Part shown: positions 1 to 11,900 of the stretch, piece by piece | Position numbering within the stretch: the first letter of the stretch is position 1 | Layout: every line of letters begins with the position of its first letter | Assembly: GCA_050084515.1 (NCBI GenBank) | Contig: CM114275.1 | Coordinates: 17,608,001-17,672,000 of the forward strand | DNA: 64,000 nt | Direction of reading: 5' to 3' | Source: Blasia pusilla | Taxonomy: Eukaryota > Marchantiophyta > Marchantiopsida > Blasiales | Made by a program: the position numbers and the translations under genes | The notes under the pieces: model-generated | Told to the model about the DNA's origin: nothing | The model's database searches: none | The model's input: the letters and a program-made list of their open reading frames with translations, nothing else

Positions 1-410
1 CAAACCCATACCTGCCGTAAAGAAGATGCAATCTGTCGAACTTCGACGGGTTGTAGGACCAGTCTAACTCGATTGTCAAAACTACAATTCGTGCATCTCG
101 TCGGACTCCGACGGATCGGAAGAGGAGAGACCTCCTGCAACTCGTCGGACTTCGATGGTTGAAAACCTGGATGCAAACATAATGCACGGTGTGGGTGACT
201 TTACAACCCGTCGGTTCCCGACAGATTGAATTTTTGAATTTAGTGGACTCGAGGTGCAACCCGTATGACTCTGACGCGTTGCAACCCAACCCGGATGGAC
301 CCTGATGCAAATCGTTGGTTTTCAACGTATTGCACCGAGGAAGGTTTTGGAGCAACCCATTGGACTCCGACGGGTTGCAAACAACTGTCGTTTTTTTCAT
401 CTATTTCGGG
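1..410. repeat. Cluster of dispersed palindromes at the left window edge
   Basis: Several degenerate copies of the palindrome with arm CAACCCGTCGGA lie here (for example near 30-55, 95-118, 200-225 and 352-380), separated by 30-50 bp of unrelated sequence. This is the same repeat that fills the introns and flanks of the gene A/gene B transposon, so this stretch is probably the edge of that element or of another copy continuing beyond the window. No coding potential was recognised; short open frames across it are read from the repeat itself. Confidence 0.75.
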
Positions 411-910
411 GGGCTGGTATTCTGGCAGGAGAGAGGAAGAGAGGAGAGTCTCTCTTAAAAAAAAAGAGCAGAATCTGCCTCCTCTCTTCAAAACTTTTTG
501 ACATTATTGAATGAATTTTTTTCTTTCGAATTCATGAAATCTTTAAAAGAGAGTAGCAAGTGGAGCACATTTGGGCCAAAAGTAACCTTTTTTTTCCAGG
601 CTTGGAAAAAGAAGTAGACATCATAAGACCACTACAAACATCCTTCTATCACTCTCCATGTGAGCCCAATTTTCTTCACATTGCCTGTCAAAGCCAGCTC
701 TGCAGTAAGTCGGGCAGAGGGGTATTATTGTTGGAGGACCATCAGCAGATAATTTGACCAGAAGTAGCAATTTCATCTCAATGAAAGGTTCAAATAAAGA
801 CTCTAACTATGGTCTCAAAAGACTCCTGTGCCCTTCAAGGTTTAACTTCTCTGAAGATGTGGTTGACATTATGGACTGTTGACTCTTCTTGCAAGGCATT
901 AAATATCCCA
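411..910. other. Unassigned sequence left of the inverted repeat
   Basis: A GA-rich tract (about 435-460, with A-runs near 457-466) and AT-rich sequence. The GA tract resembles the GA-rich tract near 47,290-47,335 at the gene A end of the other copy, so it may be a terminal region of the transposon, but the likeness is compositional and weak. I see no gene, and homology with the right arm stops at 911. Confidence 0.4.
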
Positions 911-1199
911 TCCGATCAATACTTATCCATGAGGGAATTTTCCACAACAGAATAAATCACTCATCACTAATGGTAGCCGAAGAATTTCATGATATCATTG
1001 GATGATGTTGGCTCATAAATAGGTGCATAAAGTATACCTTGGACTATTGTGCGTTTGACAACTTGGTTTCACCATTCTCCCAGCCATTGAGAAATGTAAG
1101 CATCAAGAAGAAAATATGATCAGACTCAGACGACAATTGAACCAAAAGGTTGATAGCTGTCACGAGTAAAGAAGAACTGATGCACCCATGTCCCTTCAT

Positions 1200-2271
1200 T
1201 CAGACCCTAAATGTCGGAATCCGACAGTTTGCACCCCTTCCAACCCGTCGGAATCCGATGGGTTGCATCCCTTGCAAGCACACTACAACAAAAGAATGAT
1301 CTTGATAAGTGATTCCATTCCGCCCTGCTCCCCATGAGAATCCGACAGGTTGGGAATCCAACATGAGAATCCGACAAGTAGTAGGAATTCAACACATCTC
1401 TGAAATACCATGTTAGAGAATAATGGTGTGACGATAATGGGGGAACGAGGCAAAAGTGAAGAAGCCTACCATAATACCTGAAAAGTTGGGATAACAGGAA
1501 AAGAGTGGGATCACTCAAGCAGCCAACCTGTTAGAATCTGATAGGTTTCCTGAAAGGGGTTTAAAATATTGTGACAAGTTGCAACTCGTCGGAATCCGAC
1601 GGGTTGCAAAATAAACAGCCTTGAGTAGATAGACCAACACAATCGACAAGAATGAAAAACAATTCATAAATTTTTTACAAAAAGAGTGGGATCACTCAAG
1701 CAGCGAACTTGTTGGAATCTGATAGGTTGCTTGAAAGGGGTTTAAAATATTGTGACGAGTTGCAAGCCATCGGAATCCGACTAGTTGCAAAATAAACAGC
1801 CTCGAGTAGATAGACCAACACAATTGACAAGAATGAAAAAACATTTAGCAAAAGTTTACAAAAACCATCATGGTTCAAAAACTTCTTGTCCTTTATTACA
1901 TCCGAGGGAAGCTCGGAAATGTACATTTGATCTAGTTTATGATTTCTTTAGCATTGTCATCTACAAATTTACTCCTAAATCTCCTAGTTTTGTGTACAAA
2001 AGGAATGTCTTGGGATACAAGTGGCTCCTTTGGCCGATTGTGGACGGGGATCGTAAATGTTGGGGAATTTGAGAGCCTTGGCCCCCCCTAGGTATACCAT
2101 AACAGTCCCATACAACATGATTTGAGTCCCAACGCCTTCCTCGACAGGAAATCTTGTATGCTCTGCAAGGTGACAGCCATCTAATCAGTATGTGCTCCAT
2201 CCTTGGAAAGTACTAAATCCCTACTCCAAAACGCTTCAATGAAGCTAGGTCGAATAAATCTTTGAACTCAC
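1200..2271 (-). other. Gene B copy 1, 3' part: possible last exon and palindrome-rich 3' flank
   Basis: Downstream of a strong donor (GTGAGT read on the minus strand from 2,271) the sequence stays related to the right arm. Between about 2,210 and 1,890 two reading frames remain open over comparable stretches in both copies, so at least one further exon is likely, but I cannot choose the acceptor or frame. From about 1,880 to 1,200 palindrome copies (1,210, 1,242, 1,580, 1,755) and a partly duplicated stretch (1,506-1,620 against 1,686-1,810) look like 3' UTR or flank. Confidence 0.45.
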
Positions 2272-2780
2272 TCGTCATCTTCCGATAGCTCTTCCATAAT
2301 TATTGTCGGCTTTGCCCTCCCAATTTTTGGAATACTAGGAAGTGACGATGGTGTCATAATCAATGGTGGTTCTAGAACTGGAGCTGTGGACTTTGGAGGA
2401 GAGTTTTATACTCCCACTAGCCTCTCATAATCCGCTTTTGTCTCTTTGCAAAGGTCAAAAAGTTTTGGCCTTCCCTCAAGGCAGAGAATATTCTTGCCAC
2501 TCTGCCAGGCGCCTCTGATACTCACCCCTGATAGGCCCACTAAGTCAAAGACCAATTCACCCGGCCTTGAGTACAGCTTGATGAGTGTTTGCATCAAGGC
2601 AGGTGACTTCTCCCTTCCTCCAAGTAAGGAGATCCCATCCTGCATGTAAATTCTCGGGGGTGAATTGTAGAGACTATCTAAGCTGTACCCATCGGAGCAT
2701 GGATCCATTGGATCTAGGATCTTGAACACCTGGAAGTTGTGCTTGGGCCTTACAAAGAACTAGATAAATGAGTGGTCCAT

Positions 2781-3388
2781 CTGTAAACAAGCAGGTGAAA
2801 AATAATGTCAACAAAAAGAAAAAGCTAGTAGACGTCGGGATCCGACGGGTTGCTCATTTGGCTAGACAAAGGAGCAACATGTCGGAGTCCAACAGGTTGC
2901 TTTTCAACCCGTCATACTAGTCCATAGTGATTACCAACCCGTCTGAACTTGGCCTATAGGCTTGACAGAACAACAACCTCTCAGAGTTCGACGTGTTGGC
3001 TATGAGCAACCTATCGGAAGTCGATAGGTTGCTCATCTTGCTGAACAAAACCTCCACCTGTCGGAGTCCGATGGTTGGCTTACAACTGAATAAAATTGTT
3101 TAGAGTTTAGAACTTCCAAATATGAGAGCAACCTGTCGCTTTCAAATGGGTTGTATCACTCCAAAAGCATGTGGAAAAGCAGTGCTACTTGCAACTTGTC
3201 GGGTTCCGACAGGTTGCAGTCAATCAAGACTTGTTGGTGAATTTGCAACCCTTCGCTTTCAGAAAAATTGCAACACCGCAGAAACAAGTTGTTGGGATTC
3301 GACGGGTTGCATGCAGAGATGCAACCCTTTCGGAGTCCGACGGGTTGAATTTCTATTTAAACTTAATTCGTTGAAAAAGAGGACTTAC
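2781..3388 (-). repeat. Gene B copy 1 intron filled with palindromes
   Basis: The donor GTAAGT and acceptor TTTACAG fit the flanking exons, which encode the two halves of the methyltransferase domain. The 608-bp intron holds about ten palindrome copies (near 2,833, 2,870, 2,905, 2,970, 3,003, 3,055, 3,125, 3,190, 3,295 and 3,325) and little else. Neighbouring exons contain none that I can see. Confidence 0.7.
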
Positions 3389-5414
3389 CCGGACTTGGGT
3401 CGTTGCCGATCTGAGAGGATACTCATTTTTAATGACCCATGATTGTGCCGTCCTCCACTTCAGCAACCTCTTCAGGCACTGAAGGTTGAAGAGCTTGTCT
3501 TTGCTCCCTCCAGTCAGGACCAAGAAACAACCCGTGTCACTCAGATACGCATCGCCAAAAGAAAACAACAACGCGATCTGGTCATACGAAAGCGGGACAT
3601 TCCAATCTAGGACAGTGTCAGACGGATTGTTGTCCCACAAGCGAAACCCATAAGGCAAATCCGCAATGAGGAGGTCCACCACCACCTCCTGAACAATCCC
3701 ATGCACCGTTCAGGGGGCGTGCCTGTTTCGAAGGATTTTTCGTCCCAACATGGTCAATTTGTCGATGGCAGGTGTTGACTCCTGAGAATTGAAACTCTGC
3801 AATTCATCAACAAGATGAGTCAAGTGAATAAGGAAATTTTTCTTGGTGGTTGTTTCCCTATGCCTACCCAAGGATGATGGAGTGTATTCCACATCCTTAT
3901 CTCCTCCCTCAGATAAACCAGGCGCCTCCCGCTTTCGCTTCTTCCGAGTCTACTGTCGACTTATGGTAGTCTCTGTTACCTTAGACTCCATAGGAGTTTT
4001 CTTGGATGAGGACCTGGTCCGGCCCTCTCGCCCGGCTCGCCCAGACGATTTCGCCTCTTGCCTTGAGGACTCAGCCACTTTTCTGGAAGACTCGGCCCCG
4101 GAATTCCTCGATCCCCTCGCCTTGGCTTTCAAACCTGCTGTGGATTTGTCTTTGGCGGTGACGACCTTTGCCACCAACTCCGCTGTCTCAAGGGCTTGCT
4201 CCTCCGCATCTCCTTTGAAAATATCGTCACTCTTCACGAAGTTCAAAATTTTGTCCCTACCTACGACCACTACGTCATACACCACGCGTAGATTTTTTTC
4301 TGTAATGTCCTCTGGGTCGTTGAAGTCCAACCAGATTTGACAATTGATAACCTCCCAATCTCCATGTTGTACATGGAGAATCCCTCTCCATCAGGTGGAG
4401 GAGCCCACAATTTGCAGGCTGCCGGTAATTTTTGGCAGGTACCTACATTCATACAATTGATGAAGTACCTATACACCATCCTCTGGGCAGCTCTTTATCG
4501 AGATGACTCGGCCGCCTGGTCCTGAAGATCTTGCTTCTTCTTTGCAAAATCCCGTTTTTAGGCATCTACTTCCTCATCCAGGTCTGCCTGAGGGAGGATG
4601 TGATTGTTGAACATCATCTTGAATCCTGGGTTTTTCGTGGGCTTATCTCTAATGTCATCAAGCCATAGTTCAAAATCTTCTGCAACCTCTAGGTTTGCTT
4701 CCTCTCGAACTGGCTCAATCTTCTTCAGCTCCGCTTGTAGACCCACGATCATGGACTTCCTGAGAATGCGCAACGCGTCCCAGAATGACCAATCCCCATA
4801 GCCAATGGGAGATCACTGGATCTAAAACTCCCAGAGGGTGGTGTGCCGCTCGCTTTTGGGCCTCAGTGCCCTAGAGACAGATTTTCATCAGTTTGATTTG
4901 CCTAAACTCAGATATCCCAGACAGCGCAAACCTGTGCACGTGGTGCACAAACACTTTCCCTCCGATCCGACCCTATGGATCTTCGTCTCTCTTCTGCTGG
5001 CGCTTGATTATCTCCTTGAGCTCCTTGTAAAACTCCGGGCCAAGTTCAGGGTTGAGAATCGCAATGTAACGCTACATCTTGCTTGCAGTGTACTTTGTAG
5101 CTGCAGATACGACAACCTGAATAAACTTGGCACGTTCTGATGCTGACATGTTCTACCTTTGCTCCAATTCCAACGAAGCACTCTTCTTGGCGGCCTGGAT
5201 CTTGGACCAACATAGTATTGTGACGGTTGCATCTTGGGAAATGAGGGTATTTGCCCAGGTCTTCTATTTTATTTGAGCTCCCTTCGCCAGCATCTCATTT
5301 ATCAGATTGTCGCCCAAGAATCCCTTGTACTCTACCGGGTGCGTTGTAAGCACCTTCTTCACCGTGTCGCAATCTTGGATCTAGTGGTGGGTGACGTTCC
5401 CCTCGGGTACAATC

Positions 5415-6319
5415 CTGCACATCCAAACACATGGTAAGAATACTGCAAGCTATCGGGTTCCTGCAACCCGTCGAACTCCGACGGGTCGCAATTCTATCAA
5501 CCCATAGGGGTCGAAATGGTAGCACAGAGATAAGTGTTGCAACTCGTCGGACTCCAACGGGTCACAATTTTGTCAACTCATCGAGGTCCAAATCGTAATA
5601 AAGAGGTAAATGTTGCAACCCATTGGAGTCCGACGGATCGCAAAACTTATCTTTGTGTTACACTTATTGCAACACTCTTGAGAGAATTGCAACCAATCAG
5701 ATTCCGACGGGTTGCACTCTCTTTTTGTGACTCTCTAGTCCAACCAATCGGTTCCTCTTATTCGTTGGTTTCCAGGTTAAAAACTGCACATATCAACCCG
5801 TCGGAGTCCGACGGGTTGCGCAATGGCCTTGTAAAGCTGGAACTAGACGCCTTAAAGCAAGCTCTCGGACTCCGACCACCTACCCTAGGGCGGAAATGCA
5901 ACCCGTCGGAGTCCGACGAGTTGCTTTCGGCTAAAAGTATCCAAAAAATAGCGAATAGTCCAGCAACTCGTCGGACTCCGACGAGTTGCTTTTAGGCGTC
6001 CGCTGATTTGTTACCTCTCATTGTGCAACTTGTTGGAGTCCGACGGATTGAAGAAAAAATAAATCATGCAATCATTTTTTCACCTGTTGATGTTTGACTG
6101 GATTCAGTATCCCGAATTAAGCTGGTATGCTTGGCCACCAGATTAAGGCAACCCGTCAGACTCCGACGGTTTTCTTGACTATGACATTGACATTGACCAC
6201 AAACAGGATGGTGGCAAGAGACTCAAATCATTCCTACCCATCTTTTATGCTTTCCAATTATGCAACCCGTCGGACATCGACGAGTTGAAGCAATCAAACT
6301 TAAGGAAGAGGAAACTTAC
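5415..6319 (-). repeat. Gene B copy 1 intron between ParB-like and middle region, palindrome-rich
   Basis: The donor GTAAGT (read down from 6,319) and acceptor TGCAG (5,415-5,419) bound a 905-bp intron. It carries about ten palindromes, including one of the cleanest copies in the window (5,794-5,818, perfect 12-bp arms) and others near 5,463, 5,545, 5,616, 5,690, 5,898, 5,963, 6,149 and 6,262. The inner end of the large inverted repeat (about 5,775) lies inside this intron. Confidence 0.7.
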
Positions 6320-7525
6320 GTATTCATCGCATGCATTGCCATTTCCACCATTGCCATGTGATGAGGAAATGGATGGAGCACGTCTGCCTTCACGCAAAAA
6401 TGCACCTCCAATGAATTTGGGCGCTCCTTTGCAAACTGCGTCCACGCCATGTATCTGTGGTTTCCATCCTAGATGAAGAAGTAAAGGTTCCGCATCTTGC
6501 TAAATTGGGTTCCTTCAATCGCTCTTCTGAACTCTTGATCTCTCATCCTCTAGAAAATATCCAACACCTCCAAGTTATCTTCCGTCACCTGAGCTTGGGT
6601 TCCATGTTCATCGTAAGGCTGAACATAGAACGGAGGGAAGCTGTGGACGTAGGATGCAGTCGCTGCCCACTATTTGAGCTTTGCAATGTCCTCCTCCAAC
6701 TGAATTTCATGGATGTACTCCATTGTCCGCAATCGACAAAGTGGAATTCTTGGGGCCTTCTGGCCCTCCATCAGTGCCATCTACTTAACAACTTGCCACA
6801 ATGGGGACCAAGTCAATAAAATACAGTGTTTTGCCAATGAATTGCATAATGAGCCTCCACATAATCCGAATTTTTCTTACCCGCTCAAAGATTGGGTCAG
6901 TGTCCAAGCCCACCTGCTGCTCTGGGACAGCAGTTGGCAAGTCCACGGGAAACTCATCGATCCGATAAAGGTCGATTTCTTCCACCGGGCTCAAAGACAA
7001 CGAAGACTCTTCTCTTGCTTCTTAAGAGATGTCCACCATCTCCACACTTGCTGTCCTCATGACCTCATTGTCCGTCACTTGAACTTCGGCCGTTTCCTCA
7101 GCCGATTTTAGATTCATGGTGTCCCTAGACCTCATCGGAGACATTTCTTGCATCTCAACACTTTGTATTGGACGGGTAGGGCTTTCTTCAATGGAAATTT
7201 CTTTTTCCTTCGAGCTTTTGCCAATTTTGCTCTCCAGACGGAGGCGTCAAGACGCTTCTTCTCGCGTTTCTTGTCCGTGACTCTTTTCTTCAAGGCCTTT
7301 GATGCCTTGAAGAAAAGCCTTGGCGTTTTGCTAAGCGAGCTCCTCCGGAACACGTTTTTCTAGAACCTCATGCTTGTGCATATCTGCTTCCCTTTCCATC
7401 TCCTCTATTTCTTGTTGCCTTATCTCATTTGCCAAACGAGGACCTGGAGATGGTGACGCAGGAGTCCTGATGGACTTGGGAGTGATGCTCCCTACCTTGG
7501 TTGCTGGTATTTTCTTTCTCGTCAT

Positions 7526-8831
7526 GGTGCACGTTGGGTCAGTTCTTCCTCCTCGACAATCTAATCTGATCCTGTGCACGATAGATCCCTCAAAGCATTT
7601 CGTGATGAAGCGCCATGACCCTAAACCCAACTCCGTTAGCGTTTCGTGATGAAGCGCGTGACCCTCTAGCGGATGGGCTTGCCAAAATCGAACCTTGGAA
7701 GCGTCGGGGTGCTAGATCGTTGTAACCTTCCAGCAAAGGGATGAGTGTAACTGAGTTTGGCAGCGGAGGGGTAATGTCAGCTGCTGCGAGGGAAATTTGT
7801 GAAAAGAAAAACGGAAATGAGCGAAATCTCAACCTTTCAAACTTTCCGAGCCGTTTAACTGACCGTAGGGTCATTGGGTCGTACCGACGGCGACGTGTCG
7901 GCCATTATGGAATTTTGCACGTGGGAACCCAGGCAACCCGTCGGTCTCCGACGGGTTGCACGCTTCCCTCGTCTTGGGGATGCAAGGTGAGGTACCCAGG
8001 CAAGGTGTCGGAGACCGACGGGTTGCACGCATCCCTCGTCCTTGGTTAACAAGGCGAGGTACCCAAGCAACCCGTCGGAGACCGACCGGGTGCACGCTTC
8101 CCTTGTCTTGGGGTAACAAGGCAAGGTACCTGCGCAACCCGTCAGAGGCGGACAGGTTGCACGCTTCCCTCATCTTTGGGTAACAAGGCAAGGTACCCAG
8201 CCAACCCGTCGGAGATTGACGGGTTGCACGCTTTCCTCAACTTGGGGTAACAAGGTGAGGTACCCGGGCAACCCCTCAAAGACTGACGGGTTGCACCCTT
8301 CCCTCGTCCTCGGGTAACAAGGTGACAAAGAAAAGTCCCGAGGCAACCTGTTGACAACCGACGGATTACAAGGTCTACCTTGGGTTGGACACTTCCCACC
8401 ATACGGCGAAACTGCACTCATGGTTTGCACAGTTCATTGGACAAGAGAAATCGACGCGAGATCCCCCTCGCAACTCAATTACCTCCAAAAGGGAGAGCGA
8501 GGTTAGGTGCCTTTCCAACCCATCGCAGTCCCCAAAGGGTTGCCGTAGCAAATCCATGCGAGGTCTCATGGATCCCGACTCCAATCAGACAGGTCAGACA
8601 GGCAGGGGATACCAACCCAATGGACTCCGACGGGTTGCAAGTTGGACTCGGACTCTAACAGAAGATGGTAGTCCGTGGCTTTGCAACCAACGTGCCTGAG
8701 TCCCAAAATTTGCAACATGTCGGACTTCAACATGTTGCAACAGGATTGAATCCATTGCGTCAGATAATCTCACCTACCAAATAGCATCTTGTGAGTCAAA
8801 ATCTGTTAGGAGAATAACGGTCACAATTCAC
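7526..8831. promoter_or_regulatory. Divergent upstream region between gene B and gene A, copy 1
   Basis: The two transposon genes start outward from this segment, so it should hold both promoters. A tandem palindrome-based array occupies its middle (7,930-8,375), with single palindromes at about 8,610 and 8,711. The corresponding segment of the second copy (51,702-53,140) has the same layout. Near the gene B start of that copy a TATA box is present (52,884); I do not see its equivalent here, which suggests loss. Confidence 0.6.
7930..8375. repeat. Minisatellite of ~65-bp units, each with one palindrome
   Basis: Seven units begin near 7,934, 7,999, 8,064, 8,130, 8,200, 8,265 and 8,340. Each has a palindrome (arm CAACCCGTCGG) followed by a spacer with the words gcttccctcgtc and aaggtgaggtaccc. 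Unlike the intronic copies, which usually centre on GGANTCC, these often centre on GGTCTCC or its complement. An equivalent array lies in the second copy. Confidence 0.8.
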
Positions 8832-8839
8832 TATAAATT
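8832..8839 (+). promoter_or_regulatory. TATA box of gene A, copy 1
   Basis: TATAAATT lies 76 bp before the ATG at 8,908 and is conserved with its flanks at 51,757-51,764 in the other copy, in the equivalent position relative to the ATG. Confidence 0.55.
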
Positions 8840-8907
8840 AAACCTTCTCATCCTCATTCCCATTCCCATTATTATTCTCATTCTCCACCCGATGGAATAA
8901 TCTGGGA

Positions 8908-11900
8908 ATGGATAATTATGTGAAACTCACTTGTGGCATTCATCTAGCGGCCCTTCCTCAATCAGAAATAATTCGGCCGCAAGCTCGTGAGTCTTATATA
9001 CCAGTGGATGAAAATTTCCTCTCAGTGCGATTTCTTCTCCAAATTGGAACAATATTTGTTTCCAAGGATGTTAGGGTGGACGGTATGGAGGACGTTGTAG
9101 GTAATACACTCCAGCCAATGATAGCAGACTATAAAGTATGGAATCTCCTACCTCTAAAAAATGGTCAATACAGAGTTTATGGCTTGCCTCTGAATTCCTC
9201 TTTTTCTCAAGTAGACGGTCCGGAATTTCCTAGTGCACCGAGCTTTACGTTTGCCACTCCCAGCTCAGTAGATCCGGCATCAACTCCAACTTCACACGTT
9301 CGTAACAATGTTGTACTTCCTAAAGACATTCCGGATGTTGTCAACCTCAGTGGATCTGTCGGACACCAACCGGGCCCTATATCTTCCTACTCGTTCCTCT
9401 TGCGAGTATCAGGAAATAGTTTGTTGTCATCTCTGCCCTTTAAAATGTTCAAGCACATTCTTGTTGACGAGCTGCCGCCCACACACAATGGTAATTGCAT
9501 TTTTAAGTTGCCTCCACTTGTTGGTTCTGCTAAAAAAAAAGACGGAGGACGCTTGAAGGGTATGGACAGAAAGTCTCATTGTCATCAATGGTGCAGGCTT
9601 CAACGGACTACTGCTTCAATTCCAGATGGTCCTTGGATTTTTTCTCGCCACCAGTGCGTTGGAGCCCTGGAGTGTAGAAGTCCAGGTTGCCTGTATCTAG
9701 AGCGCAATGGGCGAGTCAATATGTCGCAATTCCCCCTAAAGAATGCAAAAACTCCATCTGAGGTTGGTGCGACCATACCGCGGGGAGGCCATCGATATCC
9801 TCATTGTCAGGCATCCCCTTTCTACGTTGGAGCGTGTCCTGCATACATAGTTTTCATTGTGCATGACTTCAGTTCTACATCCAAGTACACCAGACTGGCA
9901 ATTCATGTTGGCTCCCACATTCATCCTATTATCGGTGCAATTCAAAGACACATCAAGGAGGATGTGGCAAAGAAAGTGGCCGAGGTATATAGAAACTCTC
10001 CGGGATCAAAGCCCGCAGTGATCAAGTTAACAACAACATCATAAATTTATGAACAACTACTTGGAATCCCTGGGCGGGGCGAGATCACGGCTACTAAGGA
10101 GAAACAACTCTGGGAAAGTCTCACATTTCTCGCTGATCCTGAATGCTTCCGGAATTTGCTGCGTCAAATACGGGTACTAGATGGAAAGACAGCCAAAATG
10201 GATGCCATTGCCAAAATCAAGGCCATTTCTAGATTTCCATTTTTCAGAGATGGCAATTCATGGGCCAGGGAGTCGAAGGATCTAGGGTTTATGTCTTCAA
10301 AATGTCAATGACAGGGCCGTCGAGTGGTCTCGATCTTATAGATCGAATGAGGGAAGGGGAAGATCTTTACGGCAGCTGGGTAAGCTTTGATATTTGCTAC
10401 AGAGTGTTGAATGGATGGTTGACCATGGGTGCTCACGTTTATCACCATGTGGAGAAGGGTCTCAAAACTATATTTGTCTGTGAGGTAAAAGAAGAAGACG
10501 TTGACAGTTTGAAGATGTGTTGGTTACTCTTATTGGAGGTGGTGAAGGAAAACAAAAGGCCACCTTTGGAAATTTATGGATTCATGGCGGACAATGCACA
10601 ACCTGGGTGGATTGCTATTAGGGAAGTGTCCTCGGGTGGAGAGGTTCAACCAGAGAAGGAAAGATCGGATGCTTTCCATTGGCAACAGTCTGTGATCCGG
10701 TACACCAAATCTTGCATCAAGAAGAATAAGAGGACAGAGCATGTCACTCTACTTCAATGTTGCAAGGACAAAAAAACCTTGAAACAGGCCATGGAGTGCC
10801 AAGAAAAACTTCATGGATGGTGGAGGAAGCATGCGATTGAGGGGAAGTACAAAGAGTTGTGCTCTTGGCTCAATTGGTGGATTGTACGAATGAGACAATG
10901 GGGAAACTTCATGCGGCAGGTGAGTTCAATATTTTGTCTTGTCAAGCTCATGCTGAGAATTGTTTGAAAAGTTGCAGCTCAAGTTGACAAGCGTGGGCAC
11001 TATAGGGATTTCAAATCAAAGAAACCAAGCAACCCGTCGGATGCGACAGGTTGCCTGAGTGTGCAACCCGTCGGAAACTGACGGGTTGCCTAAGTGTGCA
11101 ACCAGTCGGAAACCAAAGGGTTGCATCAAGAATGTTTGTGTTACCCGTCGGAGCGCGAGATCATGCACGATGAATGTTTGTGCAACCCATCAGAACCCGA
11201 CTGGTTGCATGAGTGTGCAACCTGTTGAAACCCGACGGGTTGCAAGTTGCATGTATACAAGGCCTCCAAATAGTTTGACCAGGATGGATTGCAAGCCGCA
11301 AGGCTGCGAGTTAACTCGATCTGCAACTCGTCGGATTCCGACAATTTGCATTTGTCTACAACCTGTGGGATTTCGACTAGTTGCATCTGTATGCGACTCC
11401 TCACATTCAGACAAGTTGCGGCTGTCTCCAAGTCGTATCTAGACAAGTTGCATCAGTTCAAGTTAACTAAAACCCGTCAAATTCCAATAGTTTCAAAGCT
11501 TCGTGTGTGGACAGTTCTTGCAAGCCAACGGAATCCGACAGGTTGTTCAAGGATTTTTGAGATCGGACCGGCCTGCCTCTCACAACCCATCCGATTCCGA
11601 CGGGTTGCAGGAGCAGGTTCATGGGTGCTAGGTTGTAGTAAAAGGTTATTGGGACATTCCAGGGATGTCTCCAACTTGCAACCCGTTTAAAGTTGGAGGC
11701 TGGAAAATCCTTGTGCAACCTGTCAGATTCCGATGACTTGCACTTGGATCTTCCAGCACGGAGTGGCCAAAGTTACTTGCAATCCGTTTGAGTCCGACGG
11801 GTTACACTAGGTGGTTCTTGGATGTTGCAACACGTCGAAAACGGATGGGTCGCAGAGTCATTCATGGGATGCCTCCGACTTGCAACCCCTCTGGTTCTAA

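Larger units (their letters stand above)
911..5775. repeat. Left arm of a ~5-kb inverted repeat
   Basis: Read on the minus strand, this segment matches 13,690-19,279 on the plus strand throughout, including the gene B exons, the palindrome-filled intron and the 3' flank. The outer match ends sharply at 911/19,279, just after the shared word ttgatcgga. The inner match ends near 5,775/13,690, just after aataagagg. The arms differ by many substitutions and by a 718-bp solo LTR present only in the right arm. Confidence 0.85.
2272..7525 (-). pseudogene. Gene B copy 1: transposon-borne ParB-like / amino DNA methyltransferase
   Basis: Exons by splice signals and comparison with the other copies: 7,525-6,881, 6,791-6,320, 5,414-3,389 and 2,780-2,272. 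Exon 1 (start MTRKK) is a charged, probably coiled-coil region. Exon 2 ends in a ParB/Srx-like motif, DGNHR followed by MAW (6,454-6,468). Exon 3 has a helical middle, a Lys/Ser-rich segment, and DLPYG (3,661-3,647), equivalent to the DPPY catalytic motif. Exon 4 has a GREKS segment followed by D-L-V-G-L-S-G (2,546-2,526), the glycine-rich AdoMet-binding loop. DPPY-type before glycine loop is the order of beta-class N6-adenine/N4-cytosine methyltransferases, and bacteria and phages have ParB-domain/methylase fusions. In-frame stops and frameshifts make this copy non-functional. The methyltransferase call is fairly firm; the ParB call rests on one motif and its surroundings; the modified base is unknown. 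It diverges from gene A across a shared upstream region. Confidence 0.65.

Noticed and set aside
7855-8430. Open frames on both strands with recurring peptides such as CNPSESDGLQ and QPVGFRRVA
   Set aside because: These are translations of the palindrome and its spacer in all frames; they appear wherever the repeat is and have no independent coding signal.
10990-11900. CRISPR-like array of short repeats
   Set aside because: Repeats are palindromic, variable and irregularly spaced, lie in a spliceosomal intron of a eukaryotic transposon, and no cas genes exist.
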